Assembly: GCA_003561595.1 (NCBI GenBank) | Contig: PWWF01000072.1 | Span: forward strand, 1 to 13,308 | Origin: Paracoccaceae bacterium | GTDB lineage: Bacteria; Pseudomonadota; Alphaproteobacteria; Rhodobacterales; Rhodobacteraceae | Reading direction: 5' to 3' | Length of the DNA stretch: 13,308 nt | In this document: positions 1 to 8,520 of the stretch, one piece after another | Layout: each line of letters opens with the position of its first letter | Position numbering within the stretch: position 1 is the first letter of the stretch | The notes under the pieces: model-generated | Told to the model about the DNA's origin: nothing | What the model saw: the letters and a program-made list of their open reading frames with translations, nothing else | The model's database searches: none | Program-made: the position numbers and the translations under genes

Positions 1-69
1 ACCTTCGCCATTCTGGTGCTTGTGCTGCTGTTCCGTCCCACGGGTATCTTCAAGGGGAAAGTGATATGA
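1..69 (+). CDS. Branched-chain amino acid type ABC permease, LivH-like, C-terminal end only (partial)
   Basis: Only the last 22 codons and the TGA stop are in the window. They read as a hydrophobic helix followed by the ending LLFRPTGIFKGKVI. The LFRPTGIFG/KGK ending is typical of LivH-type inner-membrane permeases of branched-chain amino acid or amide (HAAT family) ABC importers. The stop overlaps the start of the next permease in an ATGA arrangement (66-69), which points to translational coupling and supports reading the two as a heterodimeric permease pair. The substrate cannot be told from this fragment. The identification rests on the tail motif and on the LivM-like neighbour, so it is good but not certain. 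Confidence 0.75.
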   Translation, partial: TFAILVLVLLFRPTGIFKGKVI

Positions 70-1370
70 GCCTGACCGCGCGCGATCTGGGCCTGTTTGC
101 CGTCATGGGCGCGGTGCTGGCGATGGTCGCCATGTTCCAAAGCCCGCAACTGGCGATCACCATCCTGAACATGAGCCTGATCTCGGCCATCATGGCGCTG
201 GGTGTGAACATGCAATGGGGCTATGCGGGCCTGTTCAATGTGGGGATCATGGGTTTTACGGCTGTGGGCGGTCTGGCGGTCGTGCTGATCGCCCAGCCCC
301 CGGTGCCTGAGGCCTGGGCCGCAGGCGGTCTGGGGATCGTGCTGGGGCTGATGCTGGGGGTCGCGACGATCCTGGCGGCCGTGCTGGTCTACAAACGCAT
401 GACGCCCGGCAAGCTGCGCGGGTTGGCGCTGTTTGCCGTGGTGGCGGTGGGCTTTTTCATCACCTCGCTGATCTTTGGCCCGGCGAAACAGGCCGTGCAA
501 TCGGTGAACCCGGCATCCACCGGCTATCTGGGCGGCGCGAACCTGCCGGTGATCCTGTCCTGGCCCGTCGGCGCGGTCTTTGCCGCCGGGGTGGCCTGGG
601 TCGTGGGCAAGGTCAGCCTGGGCCTGCGCTCGGATTACCTGGCGATTGCGACGCTCGGCATCTCGGAGATCGTGATTGCGGTGCTGAAGCATGAACGCTG
701 GCTGGCGCGCGGGGTCAACAACGTGACGGGCATCGACCGCCCCGTGCCGCGCCCGGTCGATCTGCAGCCGCAGCCATGGATCCAGTCGCTGGCAGAAACG
801 ACGGGGTGGAGCGTGTCGCAGACAGCCTCGATCGTGTCGGGGCTGGGGTATTCGGTGCTGTTCCTGATCGTGCTGGGCATCCTGATCTGGCTGGCCGAAC
901 GCGCGCTGAATTCCCCCTGGGGCCGCATGATGCGCGCCATCCGCGACAATGAGGTCTCGGCCCGCGCGATGGGCAAGGATGTGACCCGCCGCCACCTGAT
1001 GATCTTTGTTCTGGGCTCGGGCGTCTGCGGGCTGGCAGGCGCGATGATGGTGTCCATGGACGGGCAGTTGACGCCGGGCAGCTATGAGCCGCTGCGCTTT
1101 ACCTTCCTGATCTGGGTGATGGTGATTGTCGGCGGGTCGGGCAATAACTGGGGCTCGGTGCTGGGGGCGTTTGTCATCTGGTTCCTGTGGGTGCAGGTCG
1201 AACCGGCGGGGCGCTGGCTGATGGATGTCGTCACCTCGAACATGGATGTCGGGTCCGGGCTGCGCAGCCACCTGCTGGATTCGGCGGCCTATATGCGGCT
1301 GACAACCATGGGGATCGCATTGCTGCTGATGCTGCGCTTCGCGCCGCGCGGGCTGATCCCCGAACGCTGA
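66..1370 (+). CDS. Branched-chain amino acid type ABC transporter permease, LivM-like
   Basis: A 434-residue polytopic inner-membrane protein, close in length to long LivM proteins. It should form, with the LivH-like subunit upstream, the transmembrane channel of an importer for branched-chain amino acids, amides, urea or related compounds. About ten hydrophobic segments are visible. The family core LRSDYLAIATLGISEI lies at 187-202. The cytoplasmic coupling loop GRMMRAIRDNEVSARAMG lies at 286-303 and matches the EAA-like loop that contacts the ATPase. The segment ending VGGSGNNWGSVLGA (355-368) and the C-terminal RFAPRGLIPER are also typical. The start is fixed by the 4-nt ATGA overlap with the upstream permease. 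The ATPase and binding-protein genes are not in the window and probably lie upstream. Substrate specificity is not readable from the sequence. Confidence 0.92.
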   Translation: MSLTARDLGLFAVMGAVLAMVAMFQSPQLAITILNMSLISAIMALGVNMQWGYAGLFNVGIMGFTAVGGLAVVLIAQPPVPEAWAAGGLGIVLGLMLGVATILAAVLVYKRMTPGKLRGLALFAVVAVGFFITSLIFGPAKQAVQSVNPASTGYLGGANLPVILSWPVGAVFAAGVAWVVGKVSLGLRSDYLAIATLGISEIVIAVLKHERWLARGVNNVTGIDRPVPRPVDLQPQPWIQSLAETTGWSVSQTASIVSGLGYSVLFLIVLGILIWLAERALNSPWGRMMRAIRDNEVSARAMGKDVTRRHLMIFVLGSGVCGLAGAMMVSMDGQLTPGSYEPLRFTFLIWVMVIVGGSGNNWGSVLGAFVIWFLWVQVEPAGRWLMDVVTSNMDVGSGLRSHLLDSAAYMRLTTMGIALLLMLRFAPRGLIPER

Positions 1371-1378
1371 GCAACACC

Positions 1379-1960
1379 ATGGCCTGCGCGATCCTGCTGC
1401 CTGCGGCGGGGGCGTCGCAGCGGATGCGCGGGGCCGACAAGCTGCTGGAACGGCTGGGCACTGCGCCCCTGTTGCGGGTGATTGCAGAGCGCGCGCTGAG
1501 CGCAAGCGCCCATGTGGCGGTGACCTTGCCACCGAATGCGCAGGCGCGCGCGCAGGCGCTGGACGGGTTGCCCGTGCAGATGCTGCCGGTGCCGGACGCG
1601 GCAGAGGGGATGGCCGCATCGCTGCGCGCGGGCGCGGAATGGGCTATGGGCCTGCCAGCGGATGCGCTGATGATTGCCCTGCCCGACATGCCGGATGTGA
1701 CGGCGGCAGATATGAAGGCCCTGATCGCCGCACAGGCGCGCCGCCCGGACCAGCCCCTGCGTGCCCGCACAGCCGCAGGCGTGCCAGGTCACCCGACACT
1801 CCTGCCACGCGCGCTATTGCCTCAGGTGATGGGGATGCAGGGCGACACTGGTGCGCGCGCGCTGCTGCGCACGCACCCCCCGCGCCTGTTCACGCTTGCC
1901 GGGGACCGCGCCGCGACCGATCTGGACACGCCCGAGGATTGGGCGCGCTGGCGCGGATGA
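1379..1960 (+). CDS. MocA-like molybdenum cofactor cytidylyltransferase / NTP transferase
   Basis: A 193-residue soluble nucleotidyltransferase of the MobA-like Rossmann fold. The nucleotide-binding signature LPAAGASQRMRGADKLL is at residues 7-23. A metal-binding LPDMPD is at 101-106, GVPGHPTLLP at 134-143, GDTGARALL at 155-163 and DLDTPEDW at 181-188. The combination of KLL after the signature, the GHP motif, GD.GAR and DLDTPED is characteristic of MocA-type enzymes. These join CTP to molybdopterin to make the MCD cofactor of xanthine dehydrogenase-family enzymes. MobA (GTP) or another NTP_transf_3 role is less likely. I chose ATG 1379 because it puts the signature near the N-terminus, as in the family; the open frame continues upstream inside livM. 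It begins 8 nt after the livM stop with only a weak ribosome-binding site, so translation is probably coupled. Confidence 0.85.
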   Translation: MACAILLPAAGASQRMRGADKLLERLGTAPLLRVIAERALSASAHVAVTLPPNAQARAQALDGLPVQMLPVPDAAEGMAASLRAGAEWAMGLPADALMIALPDMPDVTAADMKALIAAQARRPDQPLRARTAAGVPGHPTLLPRALLPQVMGMQGDTGARALLRTHPPRLFTLAGDRAATDLDTPEDWARWRG

Positions 1961-1963
1961 GCG

Positions 1964-1986
1964 GGCGCCCGGCGGTGCCGGGCGCC
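1964..1986. terminator. Hairpin between convergent genes, likely shared terminator
   Basis: A perfect 10-bp stem, GGCGCCCGGC (1964-1973) paired with GCCGGGCGCC (1977-1986), has a 3-nt loop. It fills the 33-bp gap between the convergent stops of the MocA-like gene (1960) and lpd (1994). It reads the same on both strands, so it could end both transcripts. No T-tract follows on either side. It is therefore either a GC-rich non-canonical terminator or a 3'-end stabilising hairpin working with Rho. Confidence 0.65.
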
Positions 1987-1993
1987 GGAATGC

Positions 1994-3379
1994 TCAGGCA
2001 TGGATTGCGCCGTCGCCGCAGGCCAGCGCGGCCTCGCGCACGGCCTCGGAATAGGTGGGGTGGGCATGGCAGGTGCGCGCCAGATCCTCGGCGCTTGCGC
2101 CGAATTCCATCGCCACACAGATCTCGTGGATCAGATCGCCCGCATAGGGACCGATGATATGCGCGCCCAGAATGCGGTCGGTGTCCTTGTCGGCCAGGAT
2201 CTTGACGAATCCATCGGCCGCGAAATTCGCCTTGGCCCGGCCATTGCCCATGAAGCTGAACTTGCCCGTCTTGTAGGCGCGCCCGGCCTCTTTCAGCGTC
2301 TCTTCCGTCTCACCGACCGAAGCAACCTCGGGCCAGGTATAGATCACGCCCGGGATGACCCCGTAATTCACATGGCCCGCCTGCCCGGCCAGGATTTCGG
2401 CCACGGCCATGCCCTCATCCTCGGCCTTATGCGCGAGCATCGGGCCCTCGATGGCGTCGCCAATGGCATAGATACCCTCGACACTGGTCTGATAGCTCTT
2501 GTCCGTGGCGATCTGGCCGCGTTCGGTCAGCTTGACGCCCAGCGTGTCCAGCCCCAGCCCCTCGGTGAAGGGGCGGCGCCCGGTAGCCAGCAGGATGGTA
2601 TCGGCCTCGACCGTGTGTTCGCTGTCATCCTTGCGCAGCTTGTAGGTGACCTTGCCCTTGGATTTGGTCGCCGATGCCGATTGCACCGCGGCGCCCAGCA
2701 CAAATTCCATCCCCTGCTTGCCCAGCAACCGCTGGAAGGATTTGGCAACCTCGCCGTCATTGCCGGGGATGATGCGGTCCAGATACTCGATCACGGTCAC
2801 CTCGGCGCCCAGACGGGCAAAGACCGAGCCCATTTCCAGCCCGATCACGCCCGCGCCGATGACCACCATCTTCTTGGGGATCTTGCCCAATTCCAGCGCG
2901 CCGGTCGAGGTGACGATGACCTTTTCATCCACCTCGACACCCTTCAGCGGGCTGGATTCCGAGCCGGAGGCGATGACGATCTTCTTCGTCTCATGCACCT
3001 TGTCACCGACCTTGACCTTGCCCGGCCCCTCGATGCTGGCCCAGCCCTTGATCCAGTCGATCTTGTTCTTCTTGAACAGGAACTCGATCCCCTTGGTGTT
3101 CTGCCCGATCACGTCGGATTTGTAGCCCAGCATCTTCTTCCAGTCGGGCTTGGGCTTGGCGCCGGTCAGACCCATGGCGTCGAAATTATGCTGCGCCTCA
3201 TGCAGTTGATGGGTGGCATGCAAGAGCGCCTTGGACGGGATGCAGCCCACATTCAGACAGGTTCCGCCCAAAGTCTCGCGCCCCTCGACGCAGGCCACTT
3301 TCAGCCCCAGTTGTGCCGCGCGGATGGCGCCCACATAGCCGCCGGGGCCAGAGCCGATGAAGATGACATCGTAGGACAT
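1994..3379 (-). CDS. lpd: Dihydrolipoyl dehydrogenase (E3 of 2-oxoglutarate dehydrogenase)
   Basis: A 461-residue FAD-dependent flavoprotein disulfide reductase of normal family length. It reoxidises the dihydrolipoyl groups of the E2 subunit using NAD+. The FAD-binding [17 protein letters not shown] is near residues 9-25. The redox-active disulfide motif [13 protein letters not shown] has C41 and C46. The NAD-binding [20 protein letters not shown] is in the middle, the second FAD motif is [20 protein letters not shown], and the C-terminal dimer-interface motif HAHPTYSE supplies H440 and E445. All catalytic residues are present. The start is supported by AGGAG 7 nt upstream of the ATG. It is the last gene of the suc cluster, 87 nt after the MAPEG gene, with a hairpin and conserved-looking tail between them. 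Sitting with sucAB marks it as the E3 for this complex, although E3 is often shared with pyruvate dehydrogenase. Confidence 0.97.
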   Translation of the reverse strand: MSYDVIFIGSGPGGYVGAIRAAQLGLKVACVEGRETLGGTCLNVGCIPSKALLHATHQLHEAQHNFDAMGLTGAKPKPDWKKMLGYKSDVIGQNTKGIEFLFKKNKIDWIKGWASIEGPGKVKVGDKVHETKKIVIASGSESSPLKGVEVDEKVIVTSTGALELGKIPKKMVVIGAGVIGLEMGSVFARLGAEVTVIEYLDRIIPGNDGEVAKSFQRLLGKQGMEFVLGAAVQSASATKSKGKVTYKLRKDDSEHTVEADTILLATGRRPFTEGLGLDTLGVKLTERGQIATDKSYQTSVEGIYAIGDAIEGPMLAHKAEDEGMAVAEILAGQAGHVNYGVIPGVIYTWPEVASVGETEETLKEAGRAYKTGKFSFMGNGRAKANFAADGFVKILADKDTDRILGAHIIGPYAGDLIHEICVAMEFGASAEDLARTCHAHPTYSEAVREAALACGDGAIHA

Positions 3380-3407
3380 GCGTATTCTCCTGTTTTCAGG
3401 CGAAGAG

Positions 3408-3461
3408 GCGGGGGGCTGTCTGCCCCCCGCACCCCCCGAGGATATTTGGACAAAGATGAAG
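3408..3461. repeat. Hairpin plus conserved-looking tail, putative dispersed intergenic element
   Basis: Between the MAPEG gene and lpd lies a perfect 9-bp hairpin, GCGGGGGGC (3408-3416) with GCCCCCCGC (3422-3430) around a TGTCT loop. It is followed on the plus strand by a C-run and then GAGGATATTTGGACAAAGAT within 3431-3461. This composite (G-run/C-run hairpin, C-run, GGATATTTGG, purine-rich tail) resembles an intergenic element I recall as very common in Rhodobacteraceae genomes. That recollection is not a search result. On the minus strand, which is the coding strand here, the tail comes first and the hairpin second, so the operon mRNA would carry the hairpin 28 nt ahead of the lpd start. 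It could act as a partial terminator, a processing site or a mobile-type repeat. Confidence 0.6.
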
Positions 3462-3466
3462 GGCCA

Positions 3467-3862
3467 TCAAAACAGGGCTGCGAGCAGCATCGCGATGGTG
3501 GCGAAAAAGCCCACGGCCCAGATGACGCTGCGCCACGGCACCCAGCCAAAGGCATAGGCCGGGATATAGAGGATGCGGGCCGCGAGATAGGCCCAGGCGC
3601 AGGCCGCAGTGACGGTGCTGGCCTGATCCGCGAGCGTGACGATCAGCACAGCGGGCGCGAAGAGGGCAAGTGCCTCGAAATGGTTGTTGAGCGCGCGTTG
3701 CAACCGGGCCGTGCGCACGGAGAGCTGCTGATCGGGCGCCATGTCACGGACACCAGCGGTGTAACGAGTGCCGAGTTCGAGATTGGCGGGTACCGCGTAG
3801 AGCATGAATTGCACCACCTGCAAGAGCAGCGCGAGGGTGAGGACGAGGAGTTCTGGGGTCAT
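3467..3862 (-). CDS. MAPEG-family membrane protein
   Basis: A 131-residue protein with four hydrophobic segments (about 3-24, 66-80, 85-103 and 111-130), the size and topology of MAPEG proteins (membrane-associated proteins in eicosanoid and glutathione metabolism). The signature RLQRALNNHFEALALF lies at 53-68, with R56, N59, N60 and E63 matching the glutathione-binding helix motif of the family. Bacterial members are mostly uncharacterised, and enzymatic glutathione transferase activity cannot be assumed. The ATG is preceded by AGGTG with 5 nt spacing. It lies 76 nt after sucB, separated by a long hairpin, and 87 nt before lpd, all on the same strand. This places a small integral membrane protein inside the 2-oxoglutarate dehydrogenase block. 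Family assignment is firm and function is unknown. Confidence 0.88.
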   Translation of the reverse strand: MTPELLVLTLALLLQVVQFMLYAVPANLELGTRYTAGVRDMAPDQQLSVRTARLQRALNNHFEALALFAPAVLIVTLADQASTVTAACAWAYLAARILYIPAYAFGWVPWRSVIWAVGFFATIAMLLAALF

Positions 3863-3883
3863 GGCTCACCTGTCAGGTTGAAG

Positions 3884-3934
3884 CGCCACGCGTTGCGGCC
3901 CGGCCTGCATATGGGCGGGCCGCAATGCGCGCCG
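3884..3934. other. Long inverted repeat (mRNA hairpin) between sucB and the MAPEG gene
   Basis: A perfect 10-bp inverted repeat, TTGCGGCCCG (3893-3902) and CGGGCCGCAA (3916-3925), with a 13-nt centre. It is extended outward by imperfect pairing (3884-3891 with 3927-3934), giving an arm of roughly 18 bp. It begins 4 nt downstream of the sucB stop. No T-run follows on the minus strand, so it is not a classic intrinsic terminator. It may stabilise the sucAB mRNA 3' end, attenuate read-through into MAPEG-lpd, or mark an RNase processing site. Confidence 0.6.
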
Positions 3935-3938
3935 TGTC

Positions 3939-5468
3939 TCAGAGGTCCATCAGCAACCGCCGCGGATCTTCCAGCGCCTCTTTCACGCGCACGAGGAAGG
4001 TGACCGCGCCCTTGCCGTCCACGATCCGGTGGTCGTAGCTCAGCGCGAGATACATCATCGGACGGGCCTCGATCTGACCCTTCACAACCATCGGGCGCTG
4101 CTGGATCTTGTGCATGCCCAGAATGCCCGATTGCGGCGGGTTCAGGATGGGCGAGGACATCAGCGAGCCATAGACCCCGCCATTGGAGATGGTGAAGCTA
4201 CCGCCCTGCATTTCGGCCATGGACAGCTTGCCGTCGCGGGCGCGCTTGCCCATCTCGCCGATGGTCTTCTCGATCTCGGCAAAGCCCATTTTGTGGGCGT
4301 CGCGCAGCACCGGCACCACCAGCCCCGAGGGCGTGCCGACGGCAACCCCCATATGGACGTAGTTCTTGTAGACGACATCAGTGCCGTCAATCTCGGCATT
4401 GACCTCGGGCACTTCCATCAGCGCGTGGCAGCAGGCTTTCACGAAGAAGGACATGAAGCCCATCTTGACGCCGTGCTTCTTCTCGAACATCTCCTTGTAT
4501 TCGTTACGAAGCTCCATGATGCCACCCATATCGGCCTCGTTATAGGTGGTCAGCATGGCGGCGGTGTTCTGCGCCTCTTTCAGGCGCCGCGCGATGGTCT
4601 GGCGCAGGCGGGTCATCTTGACACGCTCTTCGCGGGCCTCGTCATCTGCGGGCACAGGCGCGCGCGGGGCCTGTTGGGCAGGCGCCGGGGCGGGCGCGGT
4701 CGGGGCAGCCGCAGGCTGCGCCGCCGGGGCCGCGCTGGCGGATTGCACATCTTCCTTCATGATGCGCCCGTCGCGCCCGGTGCCGGTGACCTGATCGCGG
4801 CTGATACCCTTTTCGGCCATCATCTTGCGGGCCGAGGGGGCATCCTCGACATCGCGCCCGGACGGTGCCGGGGCGGCGGTGTCTTCGGTCGGTGCGGGGG
4901 CGGGCTTTGCGCCCTCTGCACTGCCCGAGATCACGGCAAGCTTGCCGCCTGCCGCGACGGTCGTGCCCTCTTTGGCGACAATCTCGGTCAGCACGCCTGC
5001 GGCGGGGGCGGGCACCTCGACCGAGACCTTGTCGGTTTCCAGCTCGCACAGCATGTCATCGACCGCGACCGTATCGCCGGGCTGCTTGAACCAGCTTGCC
5101 ACAGTCGCCTCGGACACGGATTCACCCAGCGCGGGGACCATCACATCGACGGCGTCGCCCCCCGCATCCCCTTTGGCGGGCTTTTCCGTAGCCTCTGCTT
5201 TCGGCTCGGGCGTCGGCTCGGGCGCGGCGCCGGGCTCTGCGATCATCGCCAGCAGGGCATCGACGCCCACAGTCTCACCCTCGGGCGCCACGATCTCGCC
5301 CAGTGTTCCGGCAACAGGCGACGGCACCTCGACCGTGACCTTGTCGGTTTCCAGCTCGCACAGCATCTCGTCCACGGCGACGGCATCGCCGGGCTTCTTG
5401 AACCAGGTTGCGACAGTGGCCTCGGACACGCTCTCGCCCAGGGTGGGCACTCGAACTTCGGTCGACAT
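3939..5468 (-). CDS. sucB: 2-oxoglutarate dehydrogenase E2, dihydrolipoyl succinyltransferase with two lipoyl domains
   Basis: A 509-residue E2o core subunit that moves the succinyl group from E1o to CoA. Domain order: lipoyl domain 1 (about 2-78) with ELETDKV and lipoyl-lysine K43; an Ala/Pro/Glu linker; lipoyl domain 2 (about 107-182) with K147 in the same motif; a linker; the peripheral subunit-binding domain (about 205-243, [13 protein letters not shown]...[13 protein letters not shown]); a Pro/Ala linker (244-275); and the catalytic acyltransferase domain (about 282-509). The active-site motif DHRIVDG has H480 and D484, and T426 lies in [10 protein letters not shown]. The well-studied enterobacterial E2o has one lipoyl domain in about 405 residues, so the extra domain explains the length. 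It starts 7 nt after the sucA stop, so co-translation is likely. Catalytic-domain motifs such as [11 protein letters not shown] favour SucB over pyruvate-type E2. Confidence 0.96.
   Translation of the reverse strand: MSTEVRVPTLGESVSEATVATWFKKPGDAVAVDEMLCELETDKVTVEVPSPVAGTLGEIVAPEGETVGVDALLAMIAEPGAAPEPTPEPKAEATEKPAKGDAGGDAVDVMVPALGESVSEATVASWFKQPGDTVAVDDMLCELETDKVSVEVPAPAAGVLTEIVAKEGTTVAAGGKLAVISGSAEGAKPAPAPTEDTAAPAPSGRDVEDAPSARKMMAEKGISRDQVTGTGRDGRIMKEDVQSASAAPAAQPAAAPTAPAPAPAQQAPRAPVPADDEAREERVKMTRLRQTIARRLKEAQNTAAMLTTYNEADMGGIMELRNEYKEMFEKKHGVKMGFMSFFVKACCHALMEVPEVNAEIDGTDVVYKNYVHMGVAVGTPSGLVVPVLRDAHKMGFAEIEKTIGEMGKRARDGKLSMAEMQGGSFTISNGGVYGSLMSSPILNPPQSGILGMHKIQQRPMVVKGQIEARPMMYLALSYDHRIVDGKGAVTFLVRVKEALEDPRRLLMDL
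5011..5366 (-). repeat. Internal tandem duplication encoding the two lipoyl domains of sucB
   Basis: The segments 5011-5054 and 5323-5366 match at 43 of 44 positions, differing only at 5024/5336, and are offset by exactly 312 bp (104 codons). Weaker similarity extends on both sides. They encode the lipoylation hairpin around ELETDKV in each lipoyl domain. The rest of the two domains is clearly homologous but more diverged. This shows an intragenic duplication whose most constrained part has stayed nearly identical, either by selection or by gene conversion. Confidence 0.9.
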
Positions 5469-5475
5469 GGTCTTG

Positions 5476-8400
5476 TTATCCCTCGATTATCAGCGCTTCA
5501 TTCACAAGCGCTTGCTGTTGTGTCTTGTGCTGGCTGGCCAACCCGGTCGCGGGCGAGGCCGAGGCCGGACGCCCGACATAGCGGGGGCGTTTCGACTTGC
5601 TTGTCAAGCGGCCCAGCACCCATTCGATATTCGGCTCGATAAAGCTCCAGGCGCCCTGGTTCTTGGGCTCTTCCTGGCACCAGATCACCTCGGCATTGGG
5701 GAAGCGCTCCATCTCCTTCAAGAGTGCCATGGCCGGGAAGGGGTAGAATTGTTCGACCCGCAGCAGATAGATGTCCTCGATCCCGCGGCTGTCGCGTTCT
5801 TCCAGCAGGTCGAAATAGACCTTGCCCGAACACATGACCACGCGCTTGATCTTGCTATCCGCGACCAGGGTCGTGTCGCTGTTGCCCTTTTGCGCATCAT
5901 CCCAGAGCACGCGGTGAAAGCTGGACCCTTCGGTGAAATCCTCGGCCTCGGAAATGCACAGCTTGTGACGCAGCAGCGATTTCGGCGTCATCAACACCAG
6001 CGGCTTGCGGAAACTGCGGTGGATCTGGCGGCGCAGGATGTGGAAGTAATTGGCCGGGGTCGAGCAATTCGCCACGATCCAGTTATCCTGCCCGCACATC
6101 TGCAGGAAGCGTTCCAGACGCGCAGAAGAGTGTTCCGGCCCCTGCCCTTCAAACCCGTGCGGCAAGAGCATCACCAGCCCCGACATGCGCAGCCATTTGC
6201 TTTCGCCCGAGGAGATGAACTGGTCGAACATGATCTGCGCGCCATTGGCGAAATCGCCGAACTGCGCTTCCCACATGACCAGCGCATTGGGTTCGGCCAG
6301 CGAATAGCCGTATTCGAACCCAAGCACGGCGTATTCCGACAGCATGGAGTCGATGACCTCATAGCGCGACTGCCCCTCCTTGATGTTGTTCAGGGGGTAA
6401 TAGCGGTCCTCGCTTTTCTGATCGACAAAGGCCGAATGGCGCTGCGAGAAGGTGCCGCGCGTGCTGTCCTGCCCGGACAGGCGGACGGGATAGCCCTCTG
6501 TCAGCAGGCTGCCAAAGGCCAGCGCCTCGCCCGTGGCCCAGTCAAACCCCTTGCCACTGTCGAACATCGCCTTCTTGGCATCCAGTTGCCGCGCGACCGT
6601 GCGGTGGATGTTGAACCCGTCAGGGTAGCGCGTCAGCGCTGCGCCCACCTCTTGCAGCGTGTCGGTCGAGATGGCGGTCTGGCCGCGCTGATACTCTTGC
6701 CCTTCGCGGTTCAGATGCGACCAGCGCCCGTCCAGCCAGTCGGCCTTGTTGGGCTTGTAGGTGCGCCCGGATTCGAATTCGTCATTCAGGAATGCCTGAA
6801 AGGCGGCCTTCATGTCCTCGATCTCGCCCTCGGGGATCAGCCCGTCGCGGACCAGCCGTTCGGTGTAAAGCTGCAGGGTCGATTTGTGCTTCTTGATCCG
6901 CGTATACATCTGCGGATTGGTGAACATGGGCTCATCACCCTCGTTATGGCCGAAGCGGCGATAACAGAAGATGTCCAGCACCACATCCTTCAGGAATTTC
7001 TGCCGGAACTCGGTCGCGACCTTGGCCGCGTGGACCACGGCCTCCGGGTCGTCGCCATTGACGTGGAAGATCGGCGCTTCGACCATCAGGGCGATATCGG
7101 TCGGATAGGGCGAGGAGCGCGAGAAATGCGGCGCGGTCGTGAATCCGATCTGGTTGTTGACGATGATATGCATCGTGCCGCCCGTGCGGTGCCCTTTCAG
7201 CCCCGACAGGCCCAGTCCTTCGGCCACGACACCCTGCCCCGCAAAGGCCGCATCGCCATGCAGCAGCACGGCCATGACCTGCCGACGCTCGGTATCCGAG
7301 ATCTGGTCCTGTTTCGCGCGCACCTTGCCGATGACCACCGGGTTCACCGCCTCCAGATGCGAGGGGTTGGCGGTCAGTGACAAATGGACATTGTTGCCGT
7401 CGAACTCACGGTCGGACGAGGCGCCAAGGTGATATTTCACATCGCCCGAGCCATCGACATCCTCGGGTTTGAAGCTGCCACCCTGAAATTCGTTGAAGAT
7501 GGCGCGATAAGGCTTGCCCATTACATTGGCCAGCACGGACAGGCGGCCCCGGTGGGGCATCCCGATGGCGATTTCCTTCAGACCCAGCGCGCCGCCGCGC
7601 TTGATGATCTGTTCCATCGCGGGGATCACCGATTCACCGCCATCCAGACCGAAGCGCTTGGTGCCCATGTATGTGACATGCAGGAATTTCTCGAATCCTT
7701 CGGCCTCGACCAGCTTGTTCAGGATCGCGCGGCGGCCCTGTTTGGTGAACTGGATTTCCTTGCCGTAGCCTTCGATCCGTTCCTTCAGCCAGGCGACCTG
7801 TTCAGGGTCGGAAATATGCATGAATTGCAGCGCGAAGGTGCCGCAATAGGTGCGCTGCAGGATGGTGATGATCTCGCGCAGGCTGGCCACTTCCAGCCCC
7901 AGCACATTGTCGATGAAGATGGGGCGGTCCATATCGGCCTCGGTGAAGCCGTAGGATTTCGGGTCAAGCTCGGGGTGCGGCTCTTCCTTGCGCATGCCCA
8001 GCGGGTCCAGATCGGCGACCAGATGGCCCCGGATACGGTAGGCGCGAATGATCATCAGCGCACGCAGACTGTCCAGCACAGCGGCGCGCACCTGTTGCGT
8101 GGTCAGCGCGACATCCTTGTCGGCCGCCTTCTTGGTGATCTGCTCGGCTGCGGCTGCCGCCTCATCCACCAGCGTGGGCGCATTTGCCTTGCCGCCCTTG
8201 CCGGGCTTTGCCGGGGCGGCGGGCCATTCGCCGGTCAGCGCGGCGGTCAGTTCATCCATCGGCTGGGGCGGCCAGTCGCCGCGCGCCCAGCTTGGGCCCT
8301 GTGCGGCGGCCTGCGCGTCCTCCGTCGCCTCGCCCAGCGCGCGGAAATACTCGGCCCAGACATCATCGACCGAGGCGGCATCCGATGCGTGACGTGCCTG

Positions 8401-8481
8401 CAGCGCTTCGACATAGGCGGCATTCTGCCCTTCCAGAAAGCTATCGGACGGGCCGGAACGGGACGGGCTTTGATCGGTCAT
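5476..8481 (-). CDS. sucA: 2-oxoglutarate dehydrogenase E1 component
   Basis: A 1001-residue thiamine diphosphate-dependent decarboxylase that opens the oxoglutarate dehydrogenase reaction and succinylates E2. The N-terminal E2/E3-binding segment [15 protein letters not shown] is at about 14-28, and the family core [17 protein letters not shown] is at 308-324. [16 protein letters not shown] is at 366-381. The Mg-ThDP motif runs from GDAAFAGQG (409-417) to NNQIGFTT (442-449). HVNGDDPE is at 473-480 and [11 protein letters not shown] at 508-518. The C-terminal half carries QRHSAFVDQ and [17 protein letters not shown], typical of E1o. It is about 70 residues longer than the enterobacterial enzyme, partly because of a Lys/Ala-rich linker near 88-125. 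The start is supported by GAGGTG 6 nt upstream of the ATG. It lies 39 nt after the DUF805 gene and 7 nt before sucB. Confidence 0.97.
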   Translation of the reverse strand: MTDQSPSRSGPSDSFLEGQNAAYVEALQARHASDAASVDDVWAEYFRALGEATEDAQAAAQGPSWARGDWPPQPMDELTAALTGEWPAAPAKPGKGGKANAPTLVDEAAAAAEQITKKAADKDVALTTQQVRAAVLDSLRALMIIRAYRIRGHLVADLDPLGMRKEEPHPELDPKSYGFTEADMDRPIFIDNVLGLEVASLREIITILQRTYCGTFALQFMHISDPEQVAWLKERIEGYGKEIQFTKQGRRAILNKLVEAEGFEKFLHVTYMGTKRFGLDGGESVIPAMEQIIKRGGALGLKEIAIGMPHRGRLSVLANVMGKPYRAIFNEFQGGSFKPEDVDGSGDVKYHLGASSDREFDGNNVHLSLTANPSHLEAVNPVVIGKVRAKQDQISDTERRQVMAVLLHGDAAFAGQGVVAEGLGLSGLKGHRTGGTMHIIVNNQIGFTTAPHFSRSSPYPTDIALMVEAPIFHVNGDDPEAVVHAAKVATEFRQKFLKDVVLDIFCYRRFGHNEGDEPMFTNPQMYTRIKKHKSTLQLYTERLVRDGLIPEGEIEDMKAAFQAFLNDEFESGRTYKPNKADWLDGRWSHLNREGQEYQRGQTAISTDTLQEVGAALTRYPDGFNIHRTVARQLDAKKAMFDSGKGFDWATGEALAFGSLLTEGYPVRLSGQDSTRGTFSQRHSAFVDQKSEDRYYPLNNIKEGQSRYEVIDSMLSEYAVLGFEYGYSLAEPNALVMWEAQFGDFANGAQIMFDQFISSGESKWLRMSGLVMLLPHGFEGQGPEHSSARLERFLQMCGQDNWIVANCSTPANYFHILRRQIHRSFRKPLVLMTPKSLLRHKLCISEAEDFTEGSSFHRVLWDDAQKGNSDTTLVADSKIKRVVMCSGKVYFDLLEERDSRGIEDIYLLRVEQFYPFPAMALLKEMERFPNAEVIWCQEEPKNQGAWSFIEPNIEWVLGRLTSKSKRPRYVGRPASASPATGLASQHKTQQQALVNEALIIEG

Positions 8482-8520
8482 TTCAGCACCTCTCGTGCAA
8501 AGGTAAACAACATGCGGGCC

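Noticed and set aside
2000..4003. A 667-codon open frame on the plus strand antisense to lpd and the MAPEG gene
   Set aside because: It lies wholly opposite well-supported genes, has Leu/Gly/Asp/His-rich composition typical of GC-rich antisense frames, and shows no family motif.
4825..7380. An 851-codon open frame on the plus strand antisense to sucB and sucA (similar long frames at 4029-5642 and 7384-9033)
   Set aside because: Long stop-free antisense frames are expected opposite highly biased GC-rich coding sequence. The opposite strand has clear catalytic motifs, and there is no ribosome-binding or domain evidence for these frames.
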